A DNA stretch of 64,000 nt, from positions 6,302,705 to 6,366,704 of the forward strand of contig CM061230.1 of assembly GCA_030844895.1 (NCBI GenBank), given 5' to 3'. Within the stretch, counting starts at the first letter, position 1. Every line of letters begins with the position of its first letter. The notes under the pieces are model-generated. The model searched no databases, was not told where the DNA came from, and saw nothing but the letters and a program-made list of their open reading frames with translations. The stretch comes from Ambrosia x helenae. Taxonomy: Eukaryota > Streptophyta > Magnoliopsida > Asterales > Asteraceae. Positions 1 to 10,971 of this stretch are shown here, piece by piece. Made by a program: the position numbers and the translations under genes.

Positions 1-1269
1 CAGTTTTGGTGCCAAAATAACTACTATAACCGTAAGGGTATAACAGTCTTTTCTGTGAACTTGCAGCCTTCAATATTTTCGTTTGTCAACTGTAATTTGC
101 TGCTGTCTTTGGTGTCTTCTGACCCGGATGTATTGATCTCATATGCAGCCTTTCACTCTGATCCAAATTGACCCATTTGTAGATAACTTGCAGCCTCCTC
201 TTGATCCATTTCGACCCATATTCAGATTATAACATTCTGACTTACTAACTTACATATACCTATGACTTATTGTTATTCTACATACATGCATATTACATAT
301 AAACTAATACAAGTATTCATAATTTACATATAAACAAATAAATAAAGAAACAAGTTTGTATTTATATAACTAATATCAACAGTTAAAGCAATAATGATAT
401 ACTATTCAGAATTGTGAACCCTTTTTAATATGACTCCCTATATCACCCAAACTCATTTTGATTAAAAAAAACTGTCTTTTACCCAAACCAAACTGACCCG
501 TTTCTGATTAAACCCTGTATGAACCGTTACATTACCCTACCCTACCCAACCCAATCATTTTCCAGGCTTAAGTTTAAACCGACTCTTATCTTGGATTCAA
601 TACTTTTGTTTAGTTCAAACTTGAGTAAATTACAACTCTTTCAACCTCATACGTTGCCCTATAACCTAAAACCATATAGTCGTTTTGGTAATGATGCATT
701 TTTTAGACCTTCTCAAAGATTAATTATGGCTGAACTGAAAGATTTTGTATAGATGAAACCGTTCTTTGTTGCTAGTCATTTCCCAATTGTGAACCCAACA
801 TTTCCAGTTGATTAAGTCAACATATTATCTGGTCACTTCAAATTACCAACACATTTCTTATTCATTGAGTATAATCTATTATGCCGATATCAGGAAATAA
901 ACGTCAGCCCAAGCATTATCATGATCCAGGTCTGCTAACCCATATCCGCTTATTTCCATAATTCCTTTTTACCATATGAACTATTCTATTAAACTTAGCC
1001 AACTTAATCTACAATCCATTTTGACCTTCATTGTCTTTGACTTCTGTTTGAGTTGAAATTTGACCCCAATCGTCAGATGCCTTTTTTCCTGCTTCTTTCC
1101 AGATTTTTTAGTTTATATCTAATCAACTTTGACATCCTCAATAATGCTAATTTATATTTTTATTTCATTTAGCAAATTACAGCCTTCATAACAGTAATTA
1201 ATATCAAACAAGATCATCAATGACTTTCTATTGTTAGTTTCATATTGTTTTGATGCAATAAATTTTGCA
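1..1269. other. AT-rich sequence without recognisable gene
   Basis: No convincing ORF, RNA gene or element end was seen. The stretch is AT-rich with scattered runs such as tgaccc and acccaaccc, like degraded non-coding sequence. The longest ORF here (519-752) has no recognisable domain and its composition follows the surrounding DNA. Confidence 0.4.
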
Positions 1270-1470
1270 TTTTGACTGTTAACCACAAATCCCGATTTCG
1301 GATTGAGCCAACCTCCTTATGACAGTTGAGCTTTGCATATTTGACAATAATATGGGCTTTGGCATTTTCATTTTCATTTCTGCATCTTGTATAGAAGTTG
1401 ACTTTTGCAGTTTGACCCTAGACAAAATATTTGACCTTTTAGCTCTTAACCTCATATGACCAAAATGTAA
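1270..1470. repeat. dispersed repeat D1, copy 1
   Basis: This segment recurs in diverged form at about 60108-60232 and 63143-63248. Shared stretches include tttgcatatttgacaataat and tgacttttgcagtttgac. No terminal structure was resolved, so the class is unknown. The copies at 60 and 63 kb flank the gene fragment and tandem array near the right edge. Confidence 0.55.
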
Positions 1471-1477
1471 GAAATTC

Positions 1478-1800
1478 CCTCTATTAATAAAAAGTAAATT
1501 TATAGTCAACTTAACATATCTATTATGATGCATTTGTTTCATTTTTTTTATAATATGCAAATATAGTTTTGATATTTGTTTCGCAATAAAACAAATAGTG
1601 CATTGTCAAGACTTTAAACTTTCTCTTGTCGATAAATATGAAATATTGAATTTAAAAATGAATTTTGTCTTAAGAAATTGAATACAAAATTATATTTTTA
1701 AATGAATGTTTAAAATCATATTTGTTATTTATAACTTAAAAAGAAATAATAAACAATCTTTGATATTTCATAAATGCACATTCTTATTTTTAATATACTT
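1478..1800. repeat. dispersed repeat D2, empty-site copy
   Basis: This region aligns with 14881-15868, but the second copy carries two insertions, a TTA-flanked MITE (14895-15235) and a SINE-like element (about 15352-15690). The uninterrupted ctctattaataaaaag here represents the empty MITE site. It is non-coding and AT-rich. Confidence 0.6.
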
Positions 1801-1802
1801 CA

Positions 1803-2350
1803 CCATATTATATTTGGAAGATTCATGGGATAGACAATTCTAATAGAAAGTGATAAAAGATGTGTAATGATGTAATATATATAGAAATTAATGTACTACA
1901 ATATGAGAAAACAACAATTTTAATCTTGTGAATAAGAATGAAAATGTATATCAAAAAGAAAATATACGTTTTGATGAGGAGCAGAGGCAGAAACAACCAT
2001 TGCAGGACATGATTGAGATGGTGGTCTTGAAGATCGTTTTTTTGAAAAAGACCGATTTTAACCTATTCTGCTCTCGATGAAAATATAATTTATATTTCTT
2101 GGTTTTAACATTATTAGTAACTTGCCTAGACATGATTAATGAATTACCATGACATATGGTGTTTTTTTCCTGTATGAACAAAAAACTTTTGAAAGATATA
2201 AGAGGGGTGGGGGGTGACCTCACATAGTGCCACATGCCACTCAAGGGGTGTGAGGACCTAACCTAATTAATGCCATGTGTCAATCAAGCGGTGAGAGGAC
2301 CTAATATAATGTCATTCCACACAACATGATTGCGTTATTATAGATATAGA
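1803..2350 (-). mobile_element. degraded Helitron-like element
   Basis: It is homologous to 15879-16195 along most of its length. The other copies start with CTAG followed by a short inverted repeat, which reads on the minus strand as a Helitron 3' end. Here that end has decayed. The right end, ttattatagatatag, reads on the minus strand as the tctatataataa-type 5' end common in plant Helitrons. No Rep/helicase coding capacity was seen, so it is non-autonomous at best. Assignment rests on end structure and is inference. Confidence 0.4.
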
Positions 2351-2575
2351 TTCATTCCATTCATGTCACTATATATCCTGTCTATGCGTGTTGTTAAGGT
2401 CTTGATTGATGAGACTTTGTGACCACTCGGGGAATGGAATTTAGCCAAAAATCACTTATTTTGCTAAAGAAAAACTAAAATAAATTTCCAAATTATCTCA
2501 GCAACCCAAATCCTATCACTATTTTTATCTTTATTACAATCATCTTTCATCAAAATAATAAAGTATATTGCAAAC
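2350..2575. repeat. dispersed repeat D3, copy 1
   Basis: This module starts near tcattccattcatgtcacta and ends near aataataaagtat. It recurs at about 18145-18372, 19745-19993, 31945-32163 and 38555-38755. In other copies it joins different left neighbours, so it is a module of its own or an edge of a composite element. It is non-coding. Confidence 0.6.
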
Positions 2576-3269
2576 ATGTACCACTTAGGTTGTAGCTTAG
2601 TGGTAAGAACATAGTCATAGAATTCGCTCAAGTAACCACGAATTTCGTATTGGTACGACCTGTACCCAATTGGAATTCGCTATCATACCGGTCGCTCATG
2701 GTACGTCGCTCCGATTGCGAATTTAATCGATTGAAGGGTATTTGAGAGTGAGAGTTGTTCTTGGAAACTAGGAAGAAGATGAAACAGTAACAACTTACCA
2801 GGAAGAAGAAGAAGAAGAAGAAGAGCGGTTGTTTTTAACTTTTGTGTTTAGGCATTTTAGGGTTAGATAAGTTTAGGAATTTAAACATTTAACCCTTTAT
2901 CTTTCAATAGTTTACATCTAGACCCTAAACTTGTAAACTTTTACATAAAAAAGGTAAAATTAGTTTATGTATTTATAAAATTAGTTTATAAATAGCAATT
3001 TTTTTTAAAAAAAAATCTGCATCGTACTAAAAAAATATGCATCGTACTAAGCAAAATGACAAGTGAAGACACGGATGACCGAGTCAATGGTTTGCTGTTA
3101 AATCATATATCCATAAAACGAGCCAATTTTGATTGGCATTACAAGTACTGAGAATATGGATTGAGATTATCTCAAGCGTCTCATCTGGTTTCTTCTTTTC
3201 AACTTCTATTACAAACACGCTACTTTTAGTACCAATATTTCTTTCACTTTAACTTTATTTTGGACAAGT
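2576..3269. other. intergenic, no gene seen
   Basis: It contains a short stretch resembling a tRNA A box (agcttagtggtaaga near 2592), but no matching B box, and a GAA-rich simple run near 2795-2825. Nothing else could be supported. Confidence 0.3.
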
Positions 3270-5045
3270 CATAGTATATTGAGAAGCTCATTAAGAGCAC
3301 AAAAAATATAACTATACATACAATTATCCGTGACAAAGAATACTCAGATTTTATTTTTTCAACTAGTTTTGAAACACTGTATTCGAAGAATCATCAAATC
3401 ATAAAAATTATCATGAAAGTAGCATTAATAACTCACTTGAAATAAAGTATAAACAATGTTGACATTTCAAAAATGGGAATTCCTTTTTGTCAATTTCTAC
3501 TTTCTGAACACAAACAAAAATGTAAGCTTAACTTGCATTTAGGGGTAATCATGAGTCATGACACTTTGTTTGTGCGTATTGTTAGGGGTTTTACTAACAT
3601 GTGGTGACAATCATGTGAATAGAAGAACTAGGGTTGTTCACGAGCCGAGCTAAACTGAGCGGACCTTTGCTTGTGCCTGGCTTATTTACAACCAAGCGAG
3701 CATTTTTCAAATGCACATTTTTTCCAGCGAGCGACGAGTGATTCGGACAAAAATTTGGGATGTTTCCTTTAATGTTTCTGTTGTTAGGTGACTACTGAGG
3801 TCCACCGTCCGAGTATGACACTAAGCCTAAGGTTCAACTGTCCGAGAATGAGGTTTAGGTTGTAGGCCGGTGAGGCGATGAACATACTACATAGAAGAAT
3901 TGTCACATTGTTGCGTAGAGTAATAGCGGGAAGCAATTGACAACGGACGACTAATGAGAGGATAAATTCAAGATAGTTGCTTCACAACTTAGGGTCTTAG
4001 TATTGAACTTAGTGTTAAATTATCACTTGGTTGATTGTGCTACTAAGTATAAATGTAATTGTATGTTTACATATATTGGGTCAACCCCACTAAAGTTGTA
4101 TGTATAAAACTATAAACGTAACTATAATTTGTAATTTGTTATTTAGCTGCAAATTCACATTTCAACACACAGTATATTGAGAAGCTCGTGAAGAGCACAA
4201 AAAATATAACTATACATACAATTATCCGTGACAAAGAATACAGAGATTTTATTTTTTCAACTAATTTTGAAACATTGTATTCGAAGAATCATCAAATCAT
4301 GAAAATTATCATCAGTAGCATTAATAACTCACTTGAAATAAACTATAAACAATGTTGACATTTTAAAAAAGGGAATTCCTTTCTGTCAATTTGTACCTTC
4401 TGAACACAAACAAAAATATAAGCTTAACTTGCATTCAGGGATAATCATGAGTCATGACACTTTTGTTTGTGCGTATTGTTAGGGGTCTTACTAACATGTG
4501 GTGACAATCATGTGAATAGAAGAACTAGGGTTGTTTACGAGCCGAGCCGAACAGAGCAGACATTTGATCGTGCTTGGCTCGTTTACAACTAAGCAGAAAA
4601 ACGAGCAAGCATTTTTCAAGCGCACATTTTTCAAGCGAGCGTTGAGCGGCGAGTGATTTAGACAACCATAAATTTGGAATGTTTCCTTCAATGTTTCCGT
4701 TGTTAGGTGAAGACAGAGCTTCGACCGTCTGAGTATGACGCTAAGCCTGAGGTTCAATTGTCTGAGAATGAGGCTTAGGTTGAGGCCGGTGAGGCGATGA
4801 GCATACTACAGAGAAGAGTTGCTGCATTGTTCCGTAGAGTAATAGCAGGAAGCAATTGACAACGGATGACTAATCATAGGATAAATTCAAGACTGTTGCT
4901 TCACAACTTAGGGTTTTAGTATTGAACTTAGTGTTAAATTATCATTGGGTTGATTGTGCTACTAAGTATAAATATAATTGTATGTTTACATGTATTGGGT
5001 CAAACCCGCTAAAGTTGTATGTATAAAACTATAAACGTGACTATA
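3270..5045. repeat. two tandem copies of a ~0.88-kb dispersed repeat (D4)
   Basis: The unit at about 3270-4140 is repeated at about 4165-5045. Both begin near agtatattgagaagctc and end near tataaacgt(a/g)actataatttg. Single copies lie at about 18520-19290 and 38905-39790, and a truncated one at about 32305-32420. The unit has no conserved ORF and includes a GC-rich patch (gagccgagc) resembling foldback elements elsewhere in the window. A tandem arrangement is seen only here. Confidence 0.7.
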
Positions 5046-5078
5046 ATTTGTGTGTATATATTTAATTATATATATATA

Positions 5079-6585
5079 TAGGATTTGGTTCAAATGAGAA
5101 CCTTTTCCCAAATTGAGAACTGTGAGAACCATTCTGGACCATAAATTTCTCTAAGGCAATTTTTTTTTATTTAATCACTGCTTTATACACATATGTATAA
5201 TGCAATATACACATATGTATAACTGAAATATACACATATGTATAGCTGAAAAATATTATATACACATATGTATAATTGCTACTAGTGGGTTTGCCCGCGC
5301 GTTGCGGCGGGGACCACAACACTTTGATTGGTGATTTTAAGGTGTGCATACACTGTTTTTCAGTTCAGATTGGCTTTGAGTCATAGCCAAAACCAAAACT
5401 TTTTATTAAGACTATGAGTAATGTTATCTCAATATTTTGATCTGAGAAGGTCTTTGATATAATAATTCTCAGTAGGTTGATTTGACTAAATCGAAAGACT
5501 AAGGTACTTTAAAAGAATACTGATTCAAAATCAATAAAAAAAAGTTTCCATATAAACAGGTATGATGATCCATTAAATGATAATGATATTATTGTAACCG
5601 ATACGATGGATTACATAAGAATGACAATGAAGGATCTTGCACCTTTCTTTTTTAGCTTTTATAAGCAATATATTATTTCTTTGTATCACTCAATGTATAG
5701 CGTAAATTTCAATAACATATTGAAGATAAAATTTATATTATAAAGTATCTTAAATAGTTATTTTTTACATAACTGGTAAAAAATTGTTTTTCTTTATAAC
5801 GTATCATTAACAAACCAATGAAATATATATTTTTTCTTTTGTTTTTAAAATTTGATAATGGACATAGCTACTATGAATTTAACCATACCTTTGTTTGAAA
5901 TAATTATAAACAAAAATTTTCTTCTCCGGTCATAGAATCCAAAGACCCTATAGTTTAGATCATATTAGCTATGTTCAGGTGTATGAATATAACGTAATAG
6001 TTCCGGAATTCATACCGTTACTTCATGATTAAAAATGCATTGTTTATTATTGATTTCTCGATTTTGATTTCTTGTAGAACTTTAAGTTTTATAAAGTACC
6101 TAATCTTATATAAAAGATTATAACAAAACATGTAGCATTATAAATTGTTTTTTTATATGTTTTCTATTTTATGTGTTTAAAGCAATTGTAGAATTAATTT
6201 CATGAGCCCTCATAAACATCTCTTGACACTTGACTTTCTTTTGATTAAATGTAGTGTTTTAAAAGACAAATCTACCCCCAAAAAGTAGTTATTATATGCA
6301 TTGTATGTTGTATTATTAGCAAATAAATTTATACTTCTTAAGTTTTAAGACGTCCTTATCAAATGCTTTATAATATAGTATAGATATAGATATACACATA
6401 TGTATAATTGCCATATACACATATGTATAAATGAAAAAAAAATAAAAAAAATAAAAAATTTCCTTGCATAAAAATGTGCGATTAAAGCAAAAAAAAATAA
6501 AAAATAAAAAATTGCCTTTATATGAAATGTGTGGCCAGAATGGTTCTCTCAGTTCTCAAATAGAGGTTGGTTCTCTTAGGATCCC

Positions 6586-6590
<5 letters not shown>
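5079..6590. mobile_element. TIR element in a TA microsatellite, split by a Helitron
   Basis: The left end (5081-5145) and the right end (about 6530-6588) are inverted copies. Both contain gagaacc, ttgagaact and gagaaccattctgg in matching order, and both abut TA runs. The interior is a short repeat of tatacacatatgtata. A 1.1-kb Helitron (5282-6384) sits inside the interior repeat. No transposase is present, so the element is non-autonomous. Confidence 0.6.
5282..6384 (-). mobile_element. non-autonomous Helitron
   Basis: On the minus strand the 3' end reads as a GC-rich hairpin with CCCGC and GCGGG arms followed by CTAG, with T as the next host base. The other end reads TCTATACTATATTATAAAGC and is preceded by A. 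These are the canonical plant Helitron ends (5' TC, 3' hairpin plus CTRR, insertion between A and T). The 1.1-kb interior has no RepHel coding capacity. It lies within the interior repeat of the TIR element at 5079-6590. Confidence 0.7.
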
Positions 6591-6620
<30 letters not shown>

Positions 6621-6625
<5 letters not shown>

Positions 6626-6942
6626 GATGGTTCAATAGAAAACTCATTTTATTGAGAGAACTCGAGAACTTTATATTACATATGTGCAATATATCATATA
6701 TTGCATATGTGTAATATATATTGCACATGTGTAATATATCATATGTTACACATATGTAATATATATTGCACATGTGTACTATATATTACACATGTGTAAC
6801 ATATGATATTGCACATGTGCAACATATGCAATAGTAATATATTACACAAGTGTAATATACAACATATGATATATTACATATGTGTAATATAGAGTTCTCG
6901 AGTTCTCTCCCTAACTATGAGTTCTCAATTGAACCTTCCCAT
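6621..6942. mobile_element. MITE with ~50-bp terminal inverted repeats
   Basis: The left end (about 6622-6672) and the right end (about 6890-6941) are imperfect inverted copies that share ggttcaat, gagaactc and ctcgagaactt-type segments. TA runs lie on both sides. The centre is a chain of short palindromic units (acacatgtgtaat). There is no coding capacity. The TIRs resemble those of the neighbouring element at 5079-6590, suggesting a shared TA-targeting superfamily. Confidence 0.65.
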
Positions 6943-6965
6943 ATATATATATATATATATATTAC

Positions 6966-9817
6966 TGTCACACCCTCAAATTTACACGTGCGGGGTTTTA
7001 CCGCGAGGCGCGTGACACACCAGGATCCAAGTCAACGGTCACAATAAACAACACTATATGTTATGTAGAAATGACATAAGCAAACCATTAAGTTTTTCAT
7101 AAATGATCCATCGCTGCGGAAGCGTAAAACTTTATTACAACGCGAAATCAAAAGTACGAAAGTCTGAAAATACTAAATGAGATGCACATGAATCCTAGAC
7201 GTCGTGTGACTCCGTGCGCCTATCGACAGCTGCTACCTTAGCGACCTGAGACAAACATGCTAAAAACATCAGCAAATAATGCCGGTGAGTTCACAGGTTT
7301 TTAATGAATACCGACTCCAAATGTATACCAACTCCAAGTGAAAATCGACTCCAAATGAATACCCATGGTCAATCCAGACCACATGCATGCAAAACATATG
7401 AATACCTGTTACTACTGCGATTGGAAAACCATTACTGGACTCGAATACTGTGAATACTGATTACGTGCCCGAATGAATACTGAATACTGCATACTGAATA
7501 CTGAATACTGAATACCTAAGAGACAACATGCACCCGTCCGACCTCCGGTCGACGAGTGGGGCGGGTCAAGCCCAAATAGATCTATCCACATTTCTCCGTT
7601 GTGCATCCCCGCACATTCATGGTTCTCCCAGGACTTCCAAAGATCGCATAGTAATATAATGAATACTCCAAAACATAATGAATTCTCGAAAACATAATGA
7701 ATACTTGAAAACATATTGAATGCTCCAAAACCCAATGAATTCGTGAATACCAAAACATAGTTGACACACCTTTCATGAAAACATAGTTAAAACGCCTTTT
7801 ATGAAAACATAGTTGACACACCTTTCATGAAAACATAGTTGAAACGCCTTTTATGAAAACATAGTTGACACTCCGTTCATGAATACATAGTTGAAACGCC
7901 TTTTATGAAAACATAGTTGACACACGTTTAAAGAATACAGCATGTTTTCACCCCGAAAATGTAAAACCAGTAAAAGAGTGGGGCCGTGAAACTCACCTTA
8001 GAGTGCGTCTTCTGATAACTAGGATTCCAACACGTGTATGATAATCCCAACTAATGACAACCTATCAATGAGTTTACATAAGTGTGATGACTACTAACCC
8101 GAGGGCTAACTAGTCCCCGATTGTCCAGATCTTGACCACGTGTGTTAAAAAGTGTGTTTAAACATTAACCGGACATCCCAGACCGACCCGACATCCCGTT
8201 GGTGACCCATTACATCAATTAGTCATGCACATAAGTTTAACACATAAGTTTCAAGCATAAAACACTTAGTTTGCATCAAAAATCTCATTTCTGCATCAGA
8301 ACGGTCGAACCAGTCAGATTAAATCTCCTTCGCCCGTTTTTAAGTCTCCTTCGCCCGTTTTTACCACGTTCGACCGTTTTGATGTCTCCTTCGACCGTTT
8401 TCCTCGTTCGCCCAAACATATTCCAGGTTCGACCCCTGGATTCTCCCCTTCGCCCAATCGATCGGTCGAAGGAGTCCAGGTTCGCCCCTGTTGTTCAAAT
8501 TTTCCTAAAAACGCTTCAAACACATTCGAAACACCTCGAAACATCATCAAACACAGCAGTCAAGTATGTAATACTTATCCCTACAAAACCCCACCGATGT
8601 TTACACCAAAGTCTAGTCGTTTTACAAGTTTCCCAAAATAGTAAATTATGGAGATGTCACATCATCATGCATGCAATCTTTACCCAATTAGGAAACTTTA
8701 TGAAATCAATCAATAATCAACTTAATATACTCAGATTACCATTAACAATAAACCCCCAATCATATCCTTATCACTGTCATCATGAACAAGCCCTAGATCT
8801 AACCCAAAATCCCTAAAATGGACAAAACATCATCAATAATCAATTGTAACCTATCTCAATCATAAAACATCATCAATAATAGTCCTAGATCATTGTTATA
8901 ACATCTATATGGCAATCAATCATCAAACAATACATAACATTCCATAAAACACCATTAACACATGTTAGTTTGTATGAAAACCATTGTTTATGAATAGGTT
9001 TTGTTTAGAAAGACATTAGGAAGGTTTTTATCCATGAAAACATGTTTGTATCAGATCTGGACTCTTGGGGTTTAATAAAAACGAATTGAAATGCTTTAAA
9101 AATGATTTAGAATGAAGAACACACCTTTGATCTTTGTGTAGAAGATGTTTGTAGGTTAGATTGTAGAAAACAAGGGCAAAAACTCCTTCCCCAATGTTTA
9201 AAGTTGCTAGAGAGTGAAATGGTGGAAAATGACAAAGTGTGGTATTTATACTATGTCCACATTCGCCCCTTTCACCTGGGCGAATGTACCCTCCTTCGAC
9301 CCTTTCACAGGGTCGAATGTACCCTGACTTGGTCGAATGAAATTCTTTCAATTCCATATCCCAGGTTCGCCCATTTACAAAGGGTCGAACCAAGCAAATT
9401 TCCTCCTTCGACCACTCGAAGTGGTCGAACCAGAACCCATGTTTGTCTAGTTTTCCAGTTTGTCGTGTTTAACGCATTTTAACGCACCTTAACATACGAG
9501 CATGCAACCTTAGTCTATGTTTAACATATTTAAGCACGGATGATTATCTACACATCATTTAAACACATCTAAGCATATAATCCACCATACGACAATTAGT
9601 CTACACATACACTTAATTAGTTTATGTAATTCACCAACAACGGGACTCGTATCGTGTGTGTGTGACTAACCCAATGATCTCCCAAATCATTGGACCCTGG
9701 ACAATACGGACTGTGTTCCGACTCTACTGACCCCGTCAAGTATGTTTAATAAATGTTTTTCGCTAAGGTAGACTTATGTGTTTATTAAATGTTGACCCAA
9801 ACATGCCGGGTGTCACA
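6966..9817 (-). mobile_element. solo LTR, Ty3/gypsy (Tekay-like family)
   Basis: It begins TGTCACACCCTC and ends CCGGGTGTCACA on the plus strand and is flanked by a perfect 5-bp duplication, attac (6961-6965 and 9818-9822). The 2,852-bp sequence is a diverged relative of the two 2,606-bp LTRs at 20869-23474 and 28902-31507. It shares the same end motifs, TTCGACC/TTCGCCC clusters and TATA position (minus strand, 9243-9250). There is no internal domain, so this is the product of LTR-LTR recombination. Small ORFs inside it are incidental. Confidence 0.9.
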
Positions 9818-9825
9818 ATTACAGA

Positions 9826-10605
9826 CTAGATTATCCACCGGGAGGTTCCCGGGGTAGACAAATCTAATATGAAGTGACAAAATGTTTCTATTGTAAAAGG
9901 AATATGTCGTTTTTTCAGGAATTTTTTTTCCATAGGATCATAACCTGTAAAATCTGCTTCTAATTATATGTGTGTGCTTTTTTATTTTTCTAGTTTTGAC
10001 TATACATGAAAGGTATGTGTTAGATATATATACATGTTGTTGATCAAACTTGTATGTGTATCAATATTTACATGTTTTCAAAGCTTCTTTTGTTAATATT
10101 ACACAATTCAATAACCATGCACCTTACGTACTTAATTAGCAGTGACCTGTCATTGATCAACTTAGTTGATGTAAAATAAAAGAAATCAAATTCTTACCGG
10201 GCCGACTACATCTGTGAATTATATGTAGTTAGGGAGTTCATATATGTAATAATAGGTTCAAAAACATATATACTATCTTAACATGTTAGTGACTTGCCTA
10301 GATATTATTAATGTATCTCAACACGTGTTTTTTTCTGTATGAACAAAATCCACAAAAAAGTCATTTTTTCGTTTTTTGTATAGCACTATGGTACCGGTTA
10401 GAAAGGTAACAAAACGCTCGTTAATTTGTTGTAGTTTTTGTTTTAAAAAAATGTTGTATATAAAAGTTATTAGTGTTTAAAAATTGTGTGAGGAAGTGCA
10501 TGTGGCATGCACATGAGAGAAAAAAACTTTCAGAGGGAAATCAAGAGGTGAGAGGGACTCACCTAGTGCTATGTGGCACACCCTTTTTCGTTTATTATGA
10601 ATATA
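9826..10605 (-). mobile_element. Helitron-like element
   Basis: It starts with CTAG (9826-9829) followed by an inverted repeat built from accgggaggttcccggggt. On the minus strand this is a hairpin plus CTAG 3' end. A closely related copy starts at 39819. The 5' end is less certain; the sequence cgtttattatgaatat near 10590-10605 matches the degraded 5' end of related copies. It lies four bases from the TSD of the solo LTR to its left. No coding capacity. Confidence 0.5.
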
Positions 10606-10614
10606 ATTTATAAA

Positions 10615-10971
10615 GGGGAATTGGATTTAAATAATCTCCATTTTGTCATGTTGGAAAACAATATCCCAACTTGAAAATTGGAATCTAACAGGTCTACCTT
10701 GTTTGGGTTTTATTTCACTAGACCAAAACTAACTAGGGTTAACCCAGTTACCTTTCTGCCTATGTGGTATGCCACGTTGGCAGATGATGTGTAAAAGATG
10801 TCCTGTTTGGCAAAAAAAAATGAAGTAGAAAACTAACTGGGGTAACCCTAGTTAGTTTTGGTCCAGTAAAATAAAAACCAAGACAAGTTAGGCCTATTAG
10901 ATTCCAATTTTCAAGTTAGGATTATTGTCTTCCAACCCGACAAAGTTAGGATTATTTAATTCCAATTCCCC
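10615..10971. mobile_element. foldback MITE with long terminal inverted repeats
   Basis: The left arm starts GGGGAATTGGATTTAAATAA and the right arm ends TTATTTAATTCCAATTCCCC. The two arms are inverted copies for well over 100 bp, leaving a short central loop. TA-rich bases flank both ends. Part-copies of the right arm occur near 19280 and 40250-40390, so the family is dispersed. Confidence 0.75.

Noticed and set aside
8271..8816. 181-codon ORF at 8.3 kb
   Set aside because: It lies inside the solo LTR and owes its Arg/Pro/Ser-rich composition to the TTCGCCC motif cluster.
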